DNA from: Camarhynchus parvulus
Lineage: Eukaryota; Chordata; Aves; Passeriformes; Thraupidae
Assembly: GCF_901933205.1 (NCBI RefSeq)
Contig: NC_044572.1
Location: forward strand, 61,910,965-61,974,964
DNA: 64,000 nt
Reading direction: 5' to 3'
Of the stretch, positions 37,801-52,800 are shown one piece after another. The notes beneath the pieces are model-generated. The model ran no database searches and was not told where the DNA came from. It was given only the letters and a program-made list of their open reading frames with translations. The translations under genes were made by a program, and so were the position numbers. Each line of letters begins with the position of its first letter. The stretch's first letter is position 1.

Positions 37801-40800
37801 CACTTAGCTCTCAGGAACTGGAAGGCAGTCTGGTTTCCATTTTTTATTCATTCCATGGGGTTTGCGCCAAGACAGCTAATGCCATTGCTGTTGGAATTTG
37901 CCTTAGACATGGAGCAGCCTATTGGGAACTGCACTGAAGTTAAATGGAGTTGGCATAGACAAACAGGCTTTGCTGATACATTTTACACATTACCCTAATT
38001 AAACTAGCAGACTAAAAGGCTAAATGCTCTAATCTCCAATTAACAGTCTACGTAAGAAGACCAAGTGTCCTATTTAAAACTAATAAGCAATCCCGCATAC
38101 AGGGTATGGAGGGGTTTAAAAGGAACTTCACAGGCACTTCAGGAGTCACATGTTTGTCAGATTCAGAATGTGGGACCATTCTCTTTATCTGATCTGTTTG
38201 TAATATTGTACCAGTACTGGAAACATTTTTCTCTTTTACTGATAATAAACCTAGACTAATATAAGACCTGGGACCTGATCATTTGAAGCACTGTGAGACA
38301 GTGTAGAACTGACAGTTTCAAAGTGACAGGCTTTCAAATCTCACATCCAGTATCCAACCACAGTCCTTCAGATTACTGTAAAGGGCAAAATTTGCCCTCA
38401 GTGAAGTGGACACTGGCCCTTGCTGTCCTCCTCAGTTGTAGAGTATAGGACCCATGAGAAGAAATATAATGACAAAAATCCAATACATATTCAATATCAT
38501 GCTATGAATCATGCTATAAATACATTTTCTATCACAGATGGAAAAAAATTGTATTAGAAAATACAAAATTGCTTTATTAATATCTCAAATAATTTGGACT
38601 TGATTGTACATAACTGTATTTTGTAGCAGATACTTGGCTCATTTATTTAACTGAATCCAGAGGAATATGAAAATGAATCCAAATTATGTCAAGATTTAAT
38701 AACGTAAAGATTCATATGGCTGTAATTAATTAATATTTAAGATTAATATGACTGTAAGACACAGAGATTTTTCTGAGAAACTCTTCACCTATTCATCAGA
38801 AGTCAGGTGAAACACTTGTGGAGAACACCAAAAAAAATCAAATGGGTAAAAAGAGTGAAGTTTAGCAATTTCAGCAATGACACATCATTTCAGTTTTACC
38901 CACTCCTCCCCAGGGCAGCTTCAAATATAAATAGTTTGGAAAATGAAAAGAGTCATCTGCATTTCTCTAGCTGGGTGAGCACTGGCAACTACTTTAAATT
39001 TTCCTTCATTACAACTAAATTAAAACAGTGAGTCTCAATGCTGTAAGAGCCACTTGAGTGAATTGTTTAGTTGGCTGGGGTCCTCCTGTACTTGCTTTTA
39101 CTTCTAACAAACAGTTTTTTCAAGAGCAGTTCTATTGAGCCCAGAATTTCCCATGTATTAAAAATCAGCCTTTTTGATTACAGTGGGAGCAGAGTTATGC
39201 ATCTTAACACAGATTTCAATAGGAAGCAGAGGCAGTGCTGAAAGCTTCCCATTCTCCTGGGGAAAACTTGAGCTTACCATGCCAGCTTTCCCCACTGGCT
39301 TCACTCAACTCCACTCTTTTTCCTACATATCCTCTTCACAGCTCAGCGTGCAGCTCTGGGTGTTGGACACATGGAGCTCATCCCCTGTGCCACTGATGCC
39401 CACAGGCTTGGAAAGGCCAGGTCCTGATGGCACCCACACACAGGTCAGCCTGAGAGGTGCTGAGCCAAAGCCTCTCACACATTTAGTATCTTCAGGCATG
39501 AGGAAAACAATGCACAAATTCCTGTTACCTGAATTCAGTGCCACGTGAAAGCTGTATGTGCAAACTTAATTGAAAAAACAAACAAACATGAATATCAGGT
39601 CTCTATAAAAAACAGCAAATCTTTTCCTCAGGGAACTTTTAATCTTATTTATACCTAATCAAGAAGGACAGTGGTAAGGACAATAAGGGGATTAGGTGTT
39701 TATCTCCTCCTACTTGGCATCAGTCTAAATGTCCATTTCCAGACAACCTCTCAAGCCCCACCTGGGTGTCTGTCCATCCCAAACACCTCTCCTATGCAAT
39801 CATTCATGTCTCCGGGCTGGTCAGGGCATGGAAATCTGGGGAGGCAGCAAACCAGCAACCCAGCAGATGGCAAAGAGCCAAAAGTGGAAGACCATGAGCA
39901 TACCAGAAAACAGGCTTTTCTTATTCTATGCTATGAAATTATTCAATGTAGGAAGAAATGCTAGAGGACAGTTTGATGAACTTGTCTTTTTTTTTTTTTT
40001 AATACTGGAGGTTTTAATTTAAAAAAATACAGGCAAGAACACTCCTCTCCTGAAAATATCTTGATTTAAGACTTATCAGGCTGTTAGGAGTTGAAGTAAG
40101 TTTTCTTATTTCCCATACCCTGTAAGCAATACCTGCAGTTAAAATCCTCCTGCTATACAGCACAAGGACACACGAGCTATTGCTAAGAACAACAGCATTC
40201 ACCTGAAGTAAAAATATTGATGGACAAAAGCAAAATTCTGAAGGCTTACTACCACAAAGGGCTCCAGCTGGATCCTTGTCAAGCATCCAAAAAAATCATG
40301 TCATGAAATCTGTCACAATAACCAGGGTCCCTGCTACTACACGAGACAAAAGAGCAAAGAAAGGAAATTGAAATGGTTCAAAATAATTTAGTTCAGTGTA
40401 CACAGCAGCAAACTTTTCCAGGCAGTGCAGTAACCAGGACCCAAGGAAGAACAACTCCCCTGTCTTTAAATACTGGCTACCACAGTGGAAAGGGAAAATC
40501 ACTACTCCACCTATTCTCAGACTTTCAAGGGACATGCAAGGAGGCAATCAAGCAAATTGAATAGATCTTACTTCCTTTCACACCCTTATGAATCAAACTT
40601 TGATAATGCTAAGGGAGGGAATTTCAGCACAACAAAAAACTTTCTCACTTTAGCAGACAGGCAGCAAGGGCAGATCCTACAGTGGCAGAAGAATTTGCAA
40701 AGGGTGGCATTGCCCACCTCTGCCAAGGCCCCACTCACAGAGGCATTGTCTTCTTTTGCAAGCAGTGTAGAACGGTTCCAACAGGGGCAATGGTTTGCTT

Positions 40801-43800
40801 TTGAAAGGGGTATGGGAGCTCAGTCTCTATGCTGTTAGAAATTACACCCACAACTTTCTTTGTCAAGCTACCATGCTCACTAGACTCATAATGAAATACT
40901 AAATTATTCATGTTCTCCATTAAAGAGCTCTTCTCTTATTTAGTGACAAATAAAACAAAATTAAGGCTCTCTTACTTGCTCCCCTAGGTTTTACTTAAAA
41001 ACAAGTAAATAAGAAGAACAAAAATTTTTATTTTGACCCTGAAAAAGATAGGTCGGCCTGCAACATTTTCTCACATTCCTTCTCATTTTACCATTTCAAT
41101 CTCTTCTGCAGCAAAGCATAAACCAATTTTGAAATTAAAAATAAAACTGATATTTTAGACTGAGTCCCAGTGGGATTTTGTGTTTGGCTAGGTATGGAAT
41201 ATAAGGCAATTAAGAATTCTAAGATCTGGGTTACTGTCCTATTTCAGCACTGCATTACAGAGTGCTGACAACCCTCTGTCAGGCTGGCACTGGTGTGGAT
41301 CACAGATTTACAAAGACAGAGGGCAACAAGCAGAACCTGCACTGCATGCAAAGGGCTAATTCTGGACAAACTTAAGAACCCAAATCAGTGCCTCCTTTAC
41401 TGACTGCTGCACAGTTTTAATCCAAATCAGATTATGTATACATGGATCACTGCATCAATGTTATAAACCCCAGAACAATACAGGAATCGGAAACAGCAAA
41501 GCACAATGCCCTAGATATTATCCAAGTGAGTATTACAGTAGAAATCCCTGTATGCAGTGGAGATTTACCCTGATTCATAGCTTACACTGGTGACTGGATT
41601 CACACCAAGCAAAATAACTTCAAACCATGATAAATTACCCCTTATTTAGATTAGCGATATTAACTGGTCCAATTAAATCAATGGAGCAAGTTCCCAAGAG
41701 AGACAGGAATATTCTAGACAGAAGAATTCTGCATGTTTAAAGAGAACTGTATTAACATAAGATGTTCCTTCTACCTTCTGCTTCCAGGAAGGAATCCAAG
41801 TAATCTTTGTTTATTGTGCCACTGGAGCTTGAAAGGGCAAACATTTTGTTTAACAAGACTGTTTTTGAACTTCCCCTGTTCTGTGTAACCAGCTATTTGA
41901 AAGAGAGTCTGTAGCCAAAACCACTGCCTTACCACCACCCCCCTCATTTATTTCTACTACAAGACAACTATACTACAAGCTGCTATCTAGATGTAACAGG
42001 TCAAGATGTGACCTGGGATTGCACTTCATTTCAAGCACTTCAGTGGAACAGTTCCTTCTGTTCAAATGCACTATTTGTCAAAACAAAAAAACTACTGGGA
42101 AATAAACCAGTTTCAACTAGATTTTGCTGAAGGAAAAAGACACCCAAGCCAGAGGGGTTTCAGAAAACGTATTTTCAAAGTACTGGAAAGTATAATTTTC
42201 TAGTTCAAATGCCTTTTTACTTTATGCATTTTAAGATCAAAAAACCTGGAACTTTTTTTTTCTGAGGTCCAGAGGGACCTCAGAAAGTAAAGACTTAATT
42301 CCCAACATCTCCTATACTCTATGAATAAGCAGTTTATTCCCCAAGCACCAATTAAATATTCAACTGTTTTAGAGAAACACATTCCTACTATTCACACTTG
42401 CTCATTTCTTCATGAGACATACAAGAAGAAATTCTATTCTGTGTTTAAATTGTTAACCAGAGTTCTTCCCTCCCTCCATCCCCCAAAAGCAACTGAAGAA
42501 GAACACAAACCAGAAGCAAGGCAAGAGCTTTGAAAAGGCTCTAGTAATTTAGCACCAAACTAGACAAACTCTTCAGAATTTTACTGAGAAAATAAACAGG
42601 ACTTAATTCTGATTTGTCTAAGTGAAGACAAACACATCACTGGAAAGCACTGAAGGAATGTTAAACAGCTTGAATAAGGACCTTGAGAGGGAGAAGATGA
42701 ACTTTCAAAGCTATACTGTGTTCATAGCTATACCGTGTTATATATGCCTATAAGCTTTGTTATTAATTGTTCAGCTTCCTTATTGAAGAAAGGTCAATCC
42801 AAAATGCACTGAAGCCAATGAAGAGGCTTTCCTTCACTTCAGGTTATGCCCAAATTCACATTTATCTCCCTTTTGCAGACTATGGCAAAAGGCATTTAAA
42901 AAAGCAAACAAAACAACTGCTTTAGCTAACATAGTGAGGTGCATTTAGCCCAAAGTATAGGACCCAATTTAGCAACATATCCATGACAAAGACAGTTTGA
43001 ACTGTTATTTTTTTCTCCAAATTGTAACAGTACCTGATGAACAGCAGTCACAGCATAGTCTGAAATGAATGTGGCATGAAAAATATACCTTTTCAAAACA
43101 TTGATACTACCTCAGAGGAGAAAAAAAAAAGGACCTTTTATTTTTGCTTTTCCCCACAATACAGGCAACGTGTCATTCCTCACACCATGGCCCTGGTCAG
43201 GAACCTTGTCCTGCCAGAAGCCTGAGAAAAAAAATCCAGACCCCCAGAGGTGAGAAACCTCCTACTTTTACACCAGGAATTTGAGAATGTAAGGAATAAC
43301 TATAACTATAAATAGTGCTTCCATGCCAAACAATAGCCCTAGTTAAGCACATTCTGTATCATCTGATAAGGCTCTGCTTTTTTAAGAAATAGTTTTAAAA
43401 GGCCACATTTTCACAAAGAACAGCCTTTATTTCTAGAGAAAAAAAAGTAATAGAGAGTGTTCATACATAAATATGTAGTTTACATACTGTTCTTTTAGAC
43501 TGTGAATGGAGTGAGTTTATTCTTTATGTCACTACTGTTTTTCTGGGTGGTTTTTTTTTCCTTAAAGAAACAGGTATTTGGTAAAATACATAAGCAGCAA
43601 TTTTAACCAGGCTGGGGATTTGTTTGCTATTCAAGTAGAAGGCTTGTGTTTCAAGCACATTGCCAAAAGGGAGTGTCAGAACATTCAGTCATCCATGGGA
43701 CACTAGTGTACATTTGGGCTGTTTAGTCATTCTGCTGCCAGTCCAAAAAACACCCAAGGATTAGGCCAGTGGTCCATTATGAAAGGGCCCTGGAGTCTCC

Positions 43801-46800
43801 TTTACTAAGGGGAAATACACCTTTCTTAATTCCTATAGCATTATAACCCTGGTTGAACAGAGCAGAACTCTTCCTGTCATTTGGTAATTTTCCTTTAAAA
43901 ATACATTTTCAATAAAGGCTAGATGCCTCCAATCAGGTGCAGTGGGTGGAAGGACATTGCTACACCCTCTCTGTATCTCTGCAGAAAGAGGAGAAAGGGA
44001 AACAGCTGGCTGCCTTTCACAATAGCTGGATTCAGCCAAAAAAAAGGCTCCATGATATGCCTGCACACCATAACAAACATAGCTGAAAGTCCCATGACCT
44101 GATTCAACTAAGCACAATATTTCAAATGGATGCTAGAGAGCAGGTCCAGAATTCTTTCTGGAGTAAAGGTTATTTTTGGTATTGGGAATCACACTGTCAC
44201 TGATGGCATTTCAATAGGATTATATACTTCTGCCATAGTTATGCATCTGTGTGCACAGAGCTCAAGAGAATCCAGAAGACAAACTTCTCTTCTTCAGTTC
44301 AAGGATGGAGATCTAATTCTCCTTGATTTTATTCCTCAAATGCTGAGAGAATGCACAAAACTAATCAAAATCCCTTAGCCATCTTATTTTCCCTGTTTTT
44401 TTTGGAGGGTTTTTTTTTGTCCTACTTGTATGCTCAGACTCAGCAGGGACATTCCTACCTCACAAAGCAGGCGAGCAAGCATCCCTTGGGTGTATCCCAA
44501 GAGACACCTTCCATATCTCTTAAGACCTACTTCTACCTGGTGTTGTGCAGGTATCTCTCTCCATATAATTATAGAGCCCTACATGATTAGATTGGACTGC
44601 AAATTGGTTGTTGCACCCCAAGATCAACAAACACAAGAAAATTCCAGCCTTGCATAACATCAATCTGAGTTCTTGCTCTTAAGAAAGATGCAAGAATTTC
44701 AGTGTTTGCAGTCAAATTAAATCTGACTGAACTGACAGGCTAATGGAGGCTCAGCAATTCTGGAATACAGGGTATTCTGGTTAAGTCACCTGCATGGGTA
44801 ATTTAGAGGCTGTCCAGATGCCAAGGGAACTTCTCCCCCAAGGCACAGAGGGAGGGAAAAAGGAGCAAAACCCCTGAAAAACATCTGTTTGTTTCCATCA
44901 CCTCTTGTCAGTCAGGCCTCTTCCCAAAAGCTCATTAAAAGTAATTAAAGGGAAGAAAAATTGTATGATTCCATTTATTACTATGCAGATAAAGAAATTT
45001 GGAGGATATACATTAAAAAAAAAAAAGAAGAGAGGGAGAGAAAGAAGTATGAGAAGTATAGATACCTCTGCTTCTTGTAGGGTCCCATGGTTCAAGCATA
45101 CCATGTCTGGACATGTGATAGGGGAACCACAACCTTCTTGAATTGCCAGCTCCATATACTGTTTTAGACACTAGAAACAAGCGAAGAAAAGAAAAAAAAT
45201 GTTATAGCCCACGTGTTGGTAACAACCAGAAGTCAGAGATGCTGTGCAGTTCCCACCTTCACCACTTTAATTGGCTGTCCTGAAGCTCCAGCACACAGCA
45301 AACATCAATTACTATAAGTGTGAATGCTACAAGTCATTACATTGGAAAGAATGCAACAAAGAACAATTAATTATGCATGACTTCATCTGCCAAGCATTGC
45401 ATTTACCTAAGTCAGCAAGTCAGACCTTTCAGCCCTAACAACTCCTATGCTCTGCTAAACTGGGATTGGAGAATTTGGCAGGGGTGAGTATCTTTTATCC
45501 TAATTAAACAGGCTTTGTGCCTTCATTTTTCCTCCTGTATTCTTAATTCAGACTCTCATCCAGCAGTCGCCATTGTAGGAGAACTCATTTACAAGAAAGA
45601 CACTGTTCTCAGCTGCACAAAAGAGGAAGGGGGTTTAGCACCTGCTTGGGAGGTTATAATGTGCCCTAGAAGATGTGCAACTATCAGTTTTTCCTCCCCC
45701 TCAACCCCGCCCCCCCCACAGTTCGAATAATATCCATAATTTATTACAATTTATCATCAGCCTCTACTCTATCCAAAGTCTATCTCCAGCATGGAGGCCA
45801 CTTTATGAATGTATCCAAATTGTTCCATTACAAAAACAGCAGGCTTCCCCTCCAAGCTCAAAGAGCCCTCTACTCTCCTAACACTTTATTTGGTATGCCA
45901 GTTTCAAATATATTCAACTTGTCTTTAAAACACATATTATAGAGTCTTCAGTAAAATCATGGCACAAAACTCATGCAATGGACCAAAGAACAGTGCTTGA
46001 ACGGTTCCTCCAAATTGCCTAGGTAAGTAAGTAGGGTCACTTCTACAGAAAACAAAACAACAAAGTCTCCTCAAAATAATGGCAAAGCATACAATAAATT
46101 GCAAGTCACCATTAACAGAACAACAAAGCATGGACTTCTCACAGATTTTGGTATCAGCTTGCAATGTTTACTGTAAATGAAAATAAACATGTTATGAAAA
46201 GTAGGACTAATGTAGTTTTTTCCCTACAGTTTTATATTTCATGCCCACATTACAAACCTCCTCCCCAGTAGTGCAGATTTCTTCACTACTGCCCCATCAA
46301 TTTTCAAGAAATATGTCAAAGTGAAATAGGGTTTTGAGACCTCTGTCCCTCTGCCAACTTTTGGAAGAGGCACTGTGTTCAAAAGCTAATAGGTGAGTGA
46401 TGGGGAAATCACAGCCCTTCTGAGTATGGCAGCCTTAGACTCTTCAAAAAACATTTTTTTATTATTTATAGGCATGTAAAACTCAAGTCTGTGTTAGTCT
46501 GGACTATTCTGAGAAGGCCTTGCATATTGCGCTCTGATTAAAGAAATTTCCCCATTTGTATTTTTTATTGGAAAACTGATTCCCTCTAAACCATCAGGAT
46601 AATTAGGACCCTTACAAATGGAAATGAGATTTCCTTATTATTCTGTCTCTCTACTGAAATCTCCACATCTACATTTTGTTGACTTCTGATGAGCTATAGA
46701 GATATTAGCTTAAGCAAGTAGAATCATCTTAACTTACTGGCATTTTAAATTAACTTGTTTTTGATTTGTAAATATTTGAAGTGTATTCTCTTAGAAGAAT

Positions 46801-49800
46801 GTTGGAGTATAACCTAACTGGTAAGCTTTATATATGTATCTCATTAAGAACTAATGTATTCAGATCCAGCACGCACCCCTATAAGAAAGCAGCTGAGCAG
46901 GTTGTAAGGAATTGATGGTGCAAGTAGTGTGTGGGAGGTGAGGGAGATACTCACAGGTGAAAAGCAAAAAAGAAATCATGTCAGTTACTGAAGGCAGTAT
47001 TAACTCCCTAGGGATTATAAACCCAGATTTAATCAGGAGTCATTCTTTTATTATTCCAACAGCAGTCTCAGTGCCTTGTTCCATCTTCTCGCCCACTGCT
47101 CCCAAAGGCATCCAGGCACATTGCTTTTACAAAGTCAGTTTACCCATGGGATCAAAGCACCCCCGGCACAGCAGCTTCCCCACAGAGCAGTGAGCAGCAA
47201 ACAGAAGCAGGTATGGAACCACAGTGGTGCCTGGAGTGGGCTCCTGGTGACACTGGAGCTGCCAGGGCCGTGCCCACATCTGCCACCAGGGGCTGGGCAG
47301 TGGCAGCAGGTGACATAGGGAAAGCCCAAAAAAAGCATCCCCAGAGCCCAGGGTGGCTCCCAGTGCTGTTATTGATGCAGATGGAGGCTGTGGGTGACCT
47401 TGTCCTGCAGCTCCATATTCAGTAAGCACTGAGCATTGCCCACATGCTTCAGCACGTATCACAGGAGAAATGGGGCAGCAAGTACTCACTCCCTACACAG
47501 ATTTTCTCCCTGTTTTGTACCTGTTCACAGCCTCCTCCACAAACAATGTAAACAGAAAATTCTGCCCTCAGAGTCCCTTCCCCAAGGCCTGCACAGGCTG
47601 CAGTGTGTTGAGTGCACTTCTTAAATCCGTGGGCAGAACCTCCTTACATCTCACTTCATCTCCTCATGGGAGACCTGATTACTTTCTGGATCAAGTCTCA
47701 GGGCAGCATTTGGTGAAGGGCAAATTCTTCCTTCCCACCAAAGCATTTAGGCTGCCTTAGTTCCTCAGCAAGCATGAGAGAGCAACCTTTTACTTTTGCT
47801 AAGATCCTGGCTTCTGTCTCCTCTGTGGTGCCGCCTGATATTTAGTAATTTGTTTTGACAGCACGGTACAGTGGATTTGTATTTTGGGGGCAGCTCAGGT
47901 CAGGTGGTTACAGAGGGAGGACAAAGCCTGAGAAGTTACTGCAGGCCCAGCAGCAGCCCAGAGGCTTGTTCTTAATTTAGACTCTCAGGACAGGAGCTCA
48001 GAGCACTGACGATTATGCTTTCATACAAGGATGGGCACGAATCCCTTAAGGAGCTTCGATCTGCAGTAAAGATTTTCCAATCATTTTCCATATGCAGTAT
48101 CTAAGTCATTAGGGGTACCAAGCCAGGAGAACAAAGGTTTCTGGGGATTGCTAATGATCCAGATTCTTCTTCTCTTCTAACCCACTGCTTGGTTGTAGGT
48201 GAACATAAGTGGCCAACCAACCTTCTGAGGTTCTTTTACAGGTCGCTGTGTTTTCAACTTGGAGAGATTATGTAATTGGGCTGTGCAGTGCCATGGATCT
48301 TCAAGTATCTTCCAGAAAATCTCTCTGTTAAATCATTTTTATAGATATGAAATTTTTGGTCTTGACTTTCTGTGCTTGGAGAAGGTGCTTTGAGTGCAAT
48401 ACAAGAAGGGCTTAAAGTTGCTGGGAAACTTGAAGGAAGCATTTAATATTTATTGCTGAAGGATTAGGCTTTTTACCAAAGTATGGGCATGAATGAAGAT
48501 GTGAATTTCTTGTTCCCTCTTAGCACCAAAGAAGAAACATCGGAAAATCACTAAAACTTTAAAATATGCCTCCATCTTGCAGAGAAACTGTTTTCAGAGG
48601 GGTTTTACCATTATTTACAGCTCAGCTACTAATTTAGCTGCCTACTTGAGAAGTGGCAACTAAGAGTATCTGAAAAGATGCAAGCCAAAAACGTGATGAA
48701 AAGATGTTTCCATGTCTGTATAATGAATCACGACTGACCTTCTCAGCAGTGTGTCCTCCCACACTTTAGAGAATACACTATTACAGACATAAAATGGCAA
48801 GAGTTTTTGGGCATTTTGTCTACAAAACTCAGCAGTGTCTCAGGAAAACTGCATACAGTACATATGCTACTTAATTACCCTTCAAAGTGAAGGGAAAATC
48901 AAGATGCTCTGCCTTCTGTGATAAAAAGCACTTCCTGAAAGGGTCTTAATCTTGACATCCTAGAAATCATGAGATCTCAACACCCTGGGCTACACTGTCC
49001 CACCAATTTCCTGCAGTACAGTGACTTTTGAGCACGGAGAGCAGTCAGTGGCAGGAGTGGCCTCAACACAGGATCTGTGCCTGAGGTGACATTAATGCCA
49101 TCCTCTTACTTTCCATGGCCAGAGCCAGCAAAGTTTCCATGAATGTGTCACATAGCCAAGGCAGGATGGTTGAGACAACAAACTAAAAGTTGACCAAGGT
49201 CCTGCTGAACAGGTTAGAATCCTGCTGACTACAGATCACACACTGGAGTTTTGACTCCATTATGTTCACCCCTCAAATAAAAAGCAGACACCAACACAAG
49301 GAGTTTTAATTCCCATACCTGTAAGTGTGCTCTAATCAGTTAACTCAGATTTTGCCCACTGAGCAACTATATCATGTACATATCTGTGCTCTGGGAAACA
49401 TAATAAAATCCTTAGGCATTCAAGCAAGAGAGATCAATTCAAATGTGATAATATAATTCCACTAGTAAAACTCAGTACATCTAATAGAATGTTTTGTTGC
49501 TCATCTAGCTTTGTGAAGCATGTTTTGCTCACGCAGGACTACTGACAACTTCAGTCAAAAGAGGACTACAAGTATTTTTTTCTCTGCCTGAGATACATAA
49601 TGTATAATGGCATTTTTTTCAATAATTTGCTGTCTAAGCGTTTTGGGGCAAGAGTTTTTTCCTCTTATGCTGGTTTTGTCTTTCAGGCCATCACCCTCCT
49701 CTATTTAATAAAAATAAGATCAATATCCAGTTACCTATTGCACAAAATGCTACTCATGAGGGTTTTTTGGTGTTTGGTTTTTTTTTTTGGTTGGTTGTTT

Positions 49801-52800
49801 GGTTTTGGTTTTTTTTTGTTTGTTTGTTTGGGGGTTTTTTGGGTTTTTTTTTGGGGGTTGTACCTTGCAAGATCTGTGGGAAAGATTACGATTTAGGCAA
49901 ATTCTTACAAATTCCCCAAGTAAATATTCCCCTCCTGGAGCTAAGGGGCTGTTGAAAGAGTACATTGAAACATGATGGAGTCATCTTTAAAAATACACTG
50001 AAAAGTCTAATCAAGGAATGCACGAACTAGTAATGTAAAAGATTCCTTCTTCAATAATAAACAGAAGTGCTTTCTATGGTCAGCTTTGAGCCTAAGAATG
50101 AAAATTCTGTTCAGGCTATTAATGGATTTTTTATTTCAACACTTCTGCATGCTGCTCTAACTTCAACTTTTTTTTCCTCCAAAAGTATATTGTAGAGAGG
50201 CTATTCTTAATGTACTTACCAAGAAAAAGATGTTTGTTTGGTTATGTATTTACTCTGCAAAGGGATCATAACAGTTCTGCATTTTATAATAAAAATGAGT
50301 TCAAAGTGTAACTTTAGCATTAGGTTGCTAGGTAATGATGTGACAAAGGCACTATATCCCTTTCACTGTGAAATCTGAAGTTTCCATTCAAATCCACTTT
50401 CAGATAAGTTATGTATCAAAGACAAAAGATGGATCTCAATCATTCCTACATACTGCTTTTCAAGTACCTGGACACGTTCCATTACCTTGCTCCTCTCTGA
50501 CCTGCCTGCAACTGTTCAGATCCCAAAATGCAGCCTCATTAGTTTGGATACAAAAACATGAAAGAAACCCCTTATGTAATATAACAAAACTGAACAGGTA
50601 TCTTTATTAAGCAACATGGAGGGAGGGCTAGAAAGAAAAAAGAAACAGAAAACACTGGCTTATTTTCCTGTCAAATGCCACCAATACTGCTGCCAGCCAC
50701 CGTGCAGCAGTTGGTACAGGACAAGTAAGGGTATTTGTCTTTAATGCAATTATGGAAAGGTAAAGAACAGATCTACAGTATTTCCCAGACAGTACTAGGC
50801 CATGATCTACATTAAATGTGAAAATGCACAATATGATTGAAGGCATCTTGCCAAAACAAGGTCTTTCTCCTAACATGTAACTTGAAGACAATTTCCATTC
50901 AAAAAAAAAAGGAAAAACTCAAGTGTCCCTCTTAAAATCCACAGGAATTATTTACTATGTTAAGTCTGTCTTCCAAAGATCTTCTCAAAACTGTGTTTGT
51001 TTGGGGTTTGGGTTTTGTTTAGCCTAGGGTTTTTTACAAACTCCAGGTTTGGGAGCAGGGTGCAGAAATACTGTATATGGAGAGAATACTTCACCTTTCA
51101 GTTGACATTCCAGAGTGCCTCATGATTCAGAACAGATGAACAGATAGGCATTCAGTTTTTATTTTAGTTCTGGGCCATGGTTATGTACTTTTTATTCAGT
51201 GAGACATAGCATTCATTTATTTCTTATACTTTAGAAATGTTACCTGTTCTTTAGTGCGTACACAATCTAGTATTACTAATTTTGGTGAGACAGTTCACGT
51301 CAGAACTCTAAATTTAACCACCTTGATCTACCCAGTATCTAATCAAACATGTACTAAGATAAATGTACCCCCCTAGACAGTACTCATAGTGTTTATGGCA
51401 GATGTATATTATGTTTAATAATATGTTCATCGTTGCTGTGATGTCTGCACTTCCACGTTCCATCACCAAAATGGATCAGTCACTTTCAATGTGTGGTACT
51501 CAAACTCCTCAAGTATCTCTCAGAAGGTCTTAAAACTAGATTAAACAAGTGTATTGGCAATTAGCTTGGAGGCATTTGCACTTCACTTGAAAAAAAAGTG
51601 AGGCTCTTCCAATTAAAGTTTTTAGACAAAAATAGAAATCTCTTAATTTGCTACAGATAAACTTATGATAGGCACAGTTTAAAGCGAGAAGCAAAATTCC
51701 AATGAAATATTGCCAATCTATTTTAACTGCTAACGACCTGATACAGTGATAAATGAACAGATAGAAGATCAAATTTATAGAAGAGCAGGCCACATAAGAG
51801 CCTTATCAAAAAAGATGCTTGAAAGAAAGTGAAAAAATGCCCCTGTAGCTTCAGAGAACATACAGTCAAGTTCATGGCTCAGTATGAGTGAAGGAATAAC
51901 ATCACTAACAAGACTTTAATTTTGTCATGACCAAGTGAAAACACCAAGCAAACATGACAGTGGACCAGAACATAACTGTCTCTTCTTCATCCACGAGTCT
52001 ACTTTTTATGGGATCCTTCAAATGTACCTGAGAAATATACTGTCATCAGCTTTGTCTCAAAATATCTACCAGTGATGCTGAATTCTGCCCAGAAACACTG
52101 TACGAAACGATGAGGCCCAAGACATCCTGGCAGCCTTTCATAAAAAGCAGGAAAGGTTCCTGGTAATTGTTGCCGTGAAGTGGTACCACCAAACAGAAAA
52201 GGACCAGAGAACAGGACCAGAGAAACTCACGCTTCACAAAACGGAACCAGCTGCAACTATAATTTCTCTTGCCAAAAATCCGTGTCAGGCCAAACTTGGT
52301 CTTACCAACAGCTAAAAACAGATGTGAGCATGAGGCTTATGTCACAGTCTGGCTCAGTTACTGTGGCACTTCAAGGCATTGACAACTTACTTCACATAGA
52401 TTTCTTCATTGGTTAAATGGAAATAACACCAACTGCATCGATGCAATGCTGTCATTAAAACATTAGCTCCCTCTTCCTCTCATCCTCCCTTGGCCACCAT
52501 CCAGAGGCTGCCACCTCTACTGATTTCAGAAACATGCACTCCCCTCTTCCTGAATTGTGGTATCCCTCAAAAGTCAATGGGTACATCTGTACTCTTTTGG
52601 TAACCCAACTCTGCCTTTGGTGTTACTCTGCACAGAAATACATGCAAGAAGTTCTTAAACCATCAAAATTACTACAGATATGCTCTGTGTTCAGTGCCAA
52701 TATCACCAGGTGTAGGAATTCTCTTGTTTAAAACTTGAAAAAAAATTATCCTGCAACATTTCAAATGTTGAGCAGGAAAAAAAGAACCCCAAATGTCAAC

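Noticed and set aside
47281..47300. CCACCAGGGGCTGGGC considered as a second CTCF site
   Set aside because: One G is missing from the invariant GGGGGC-type core, so the register fails.
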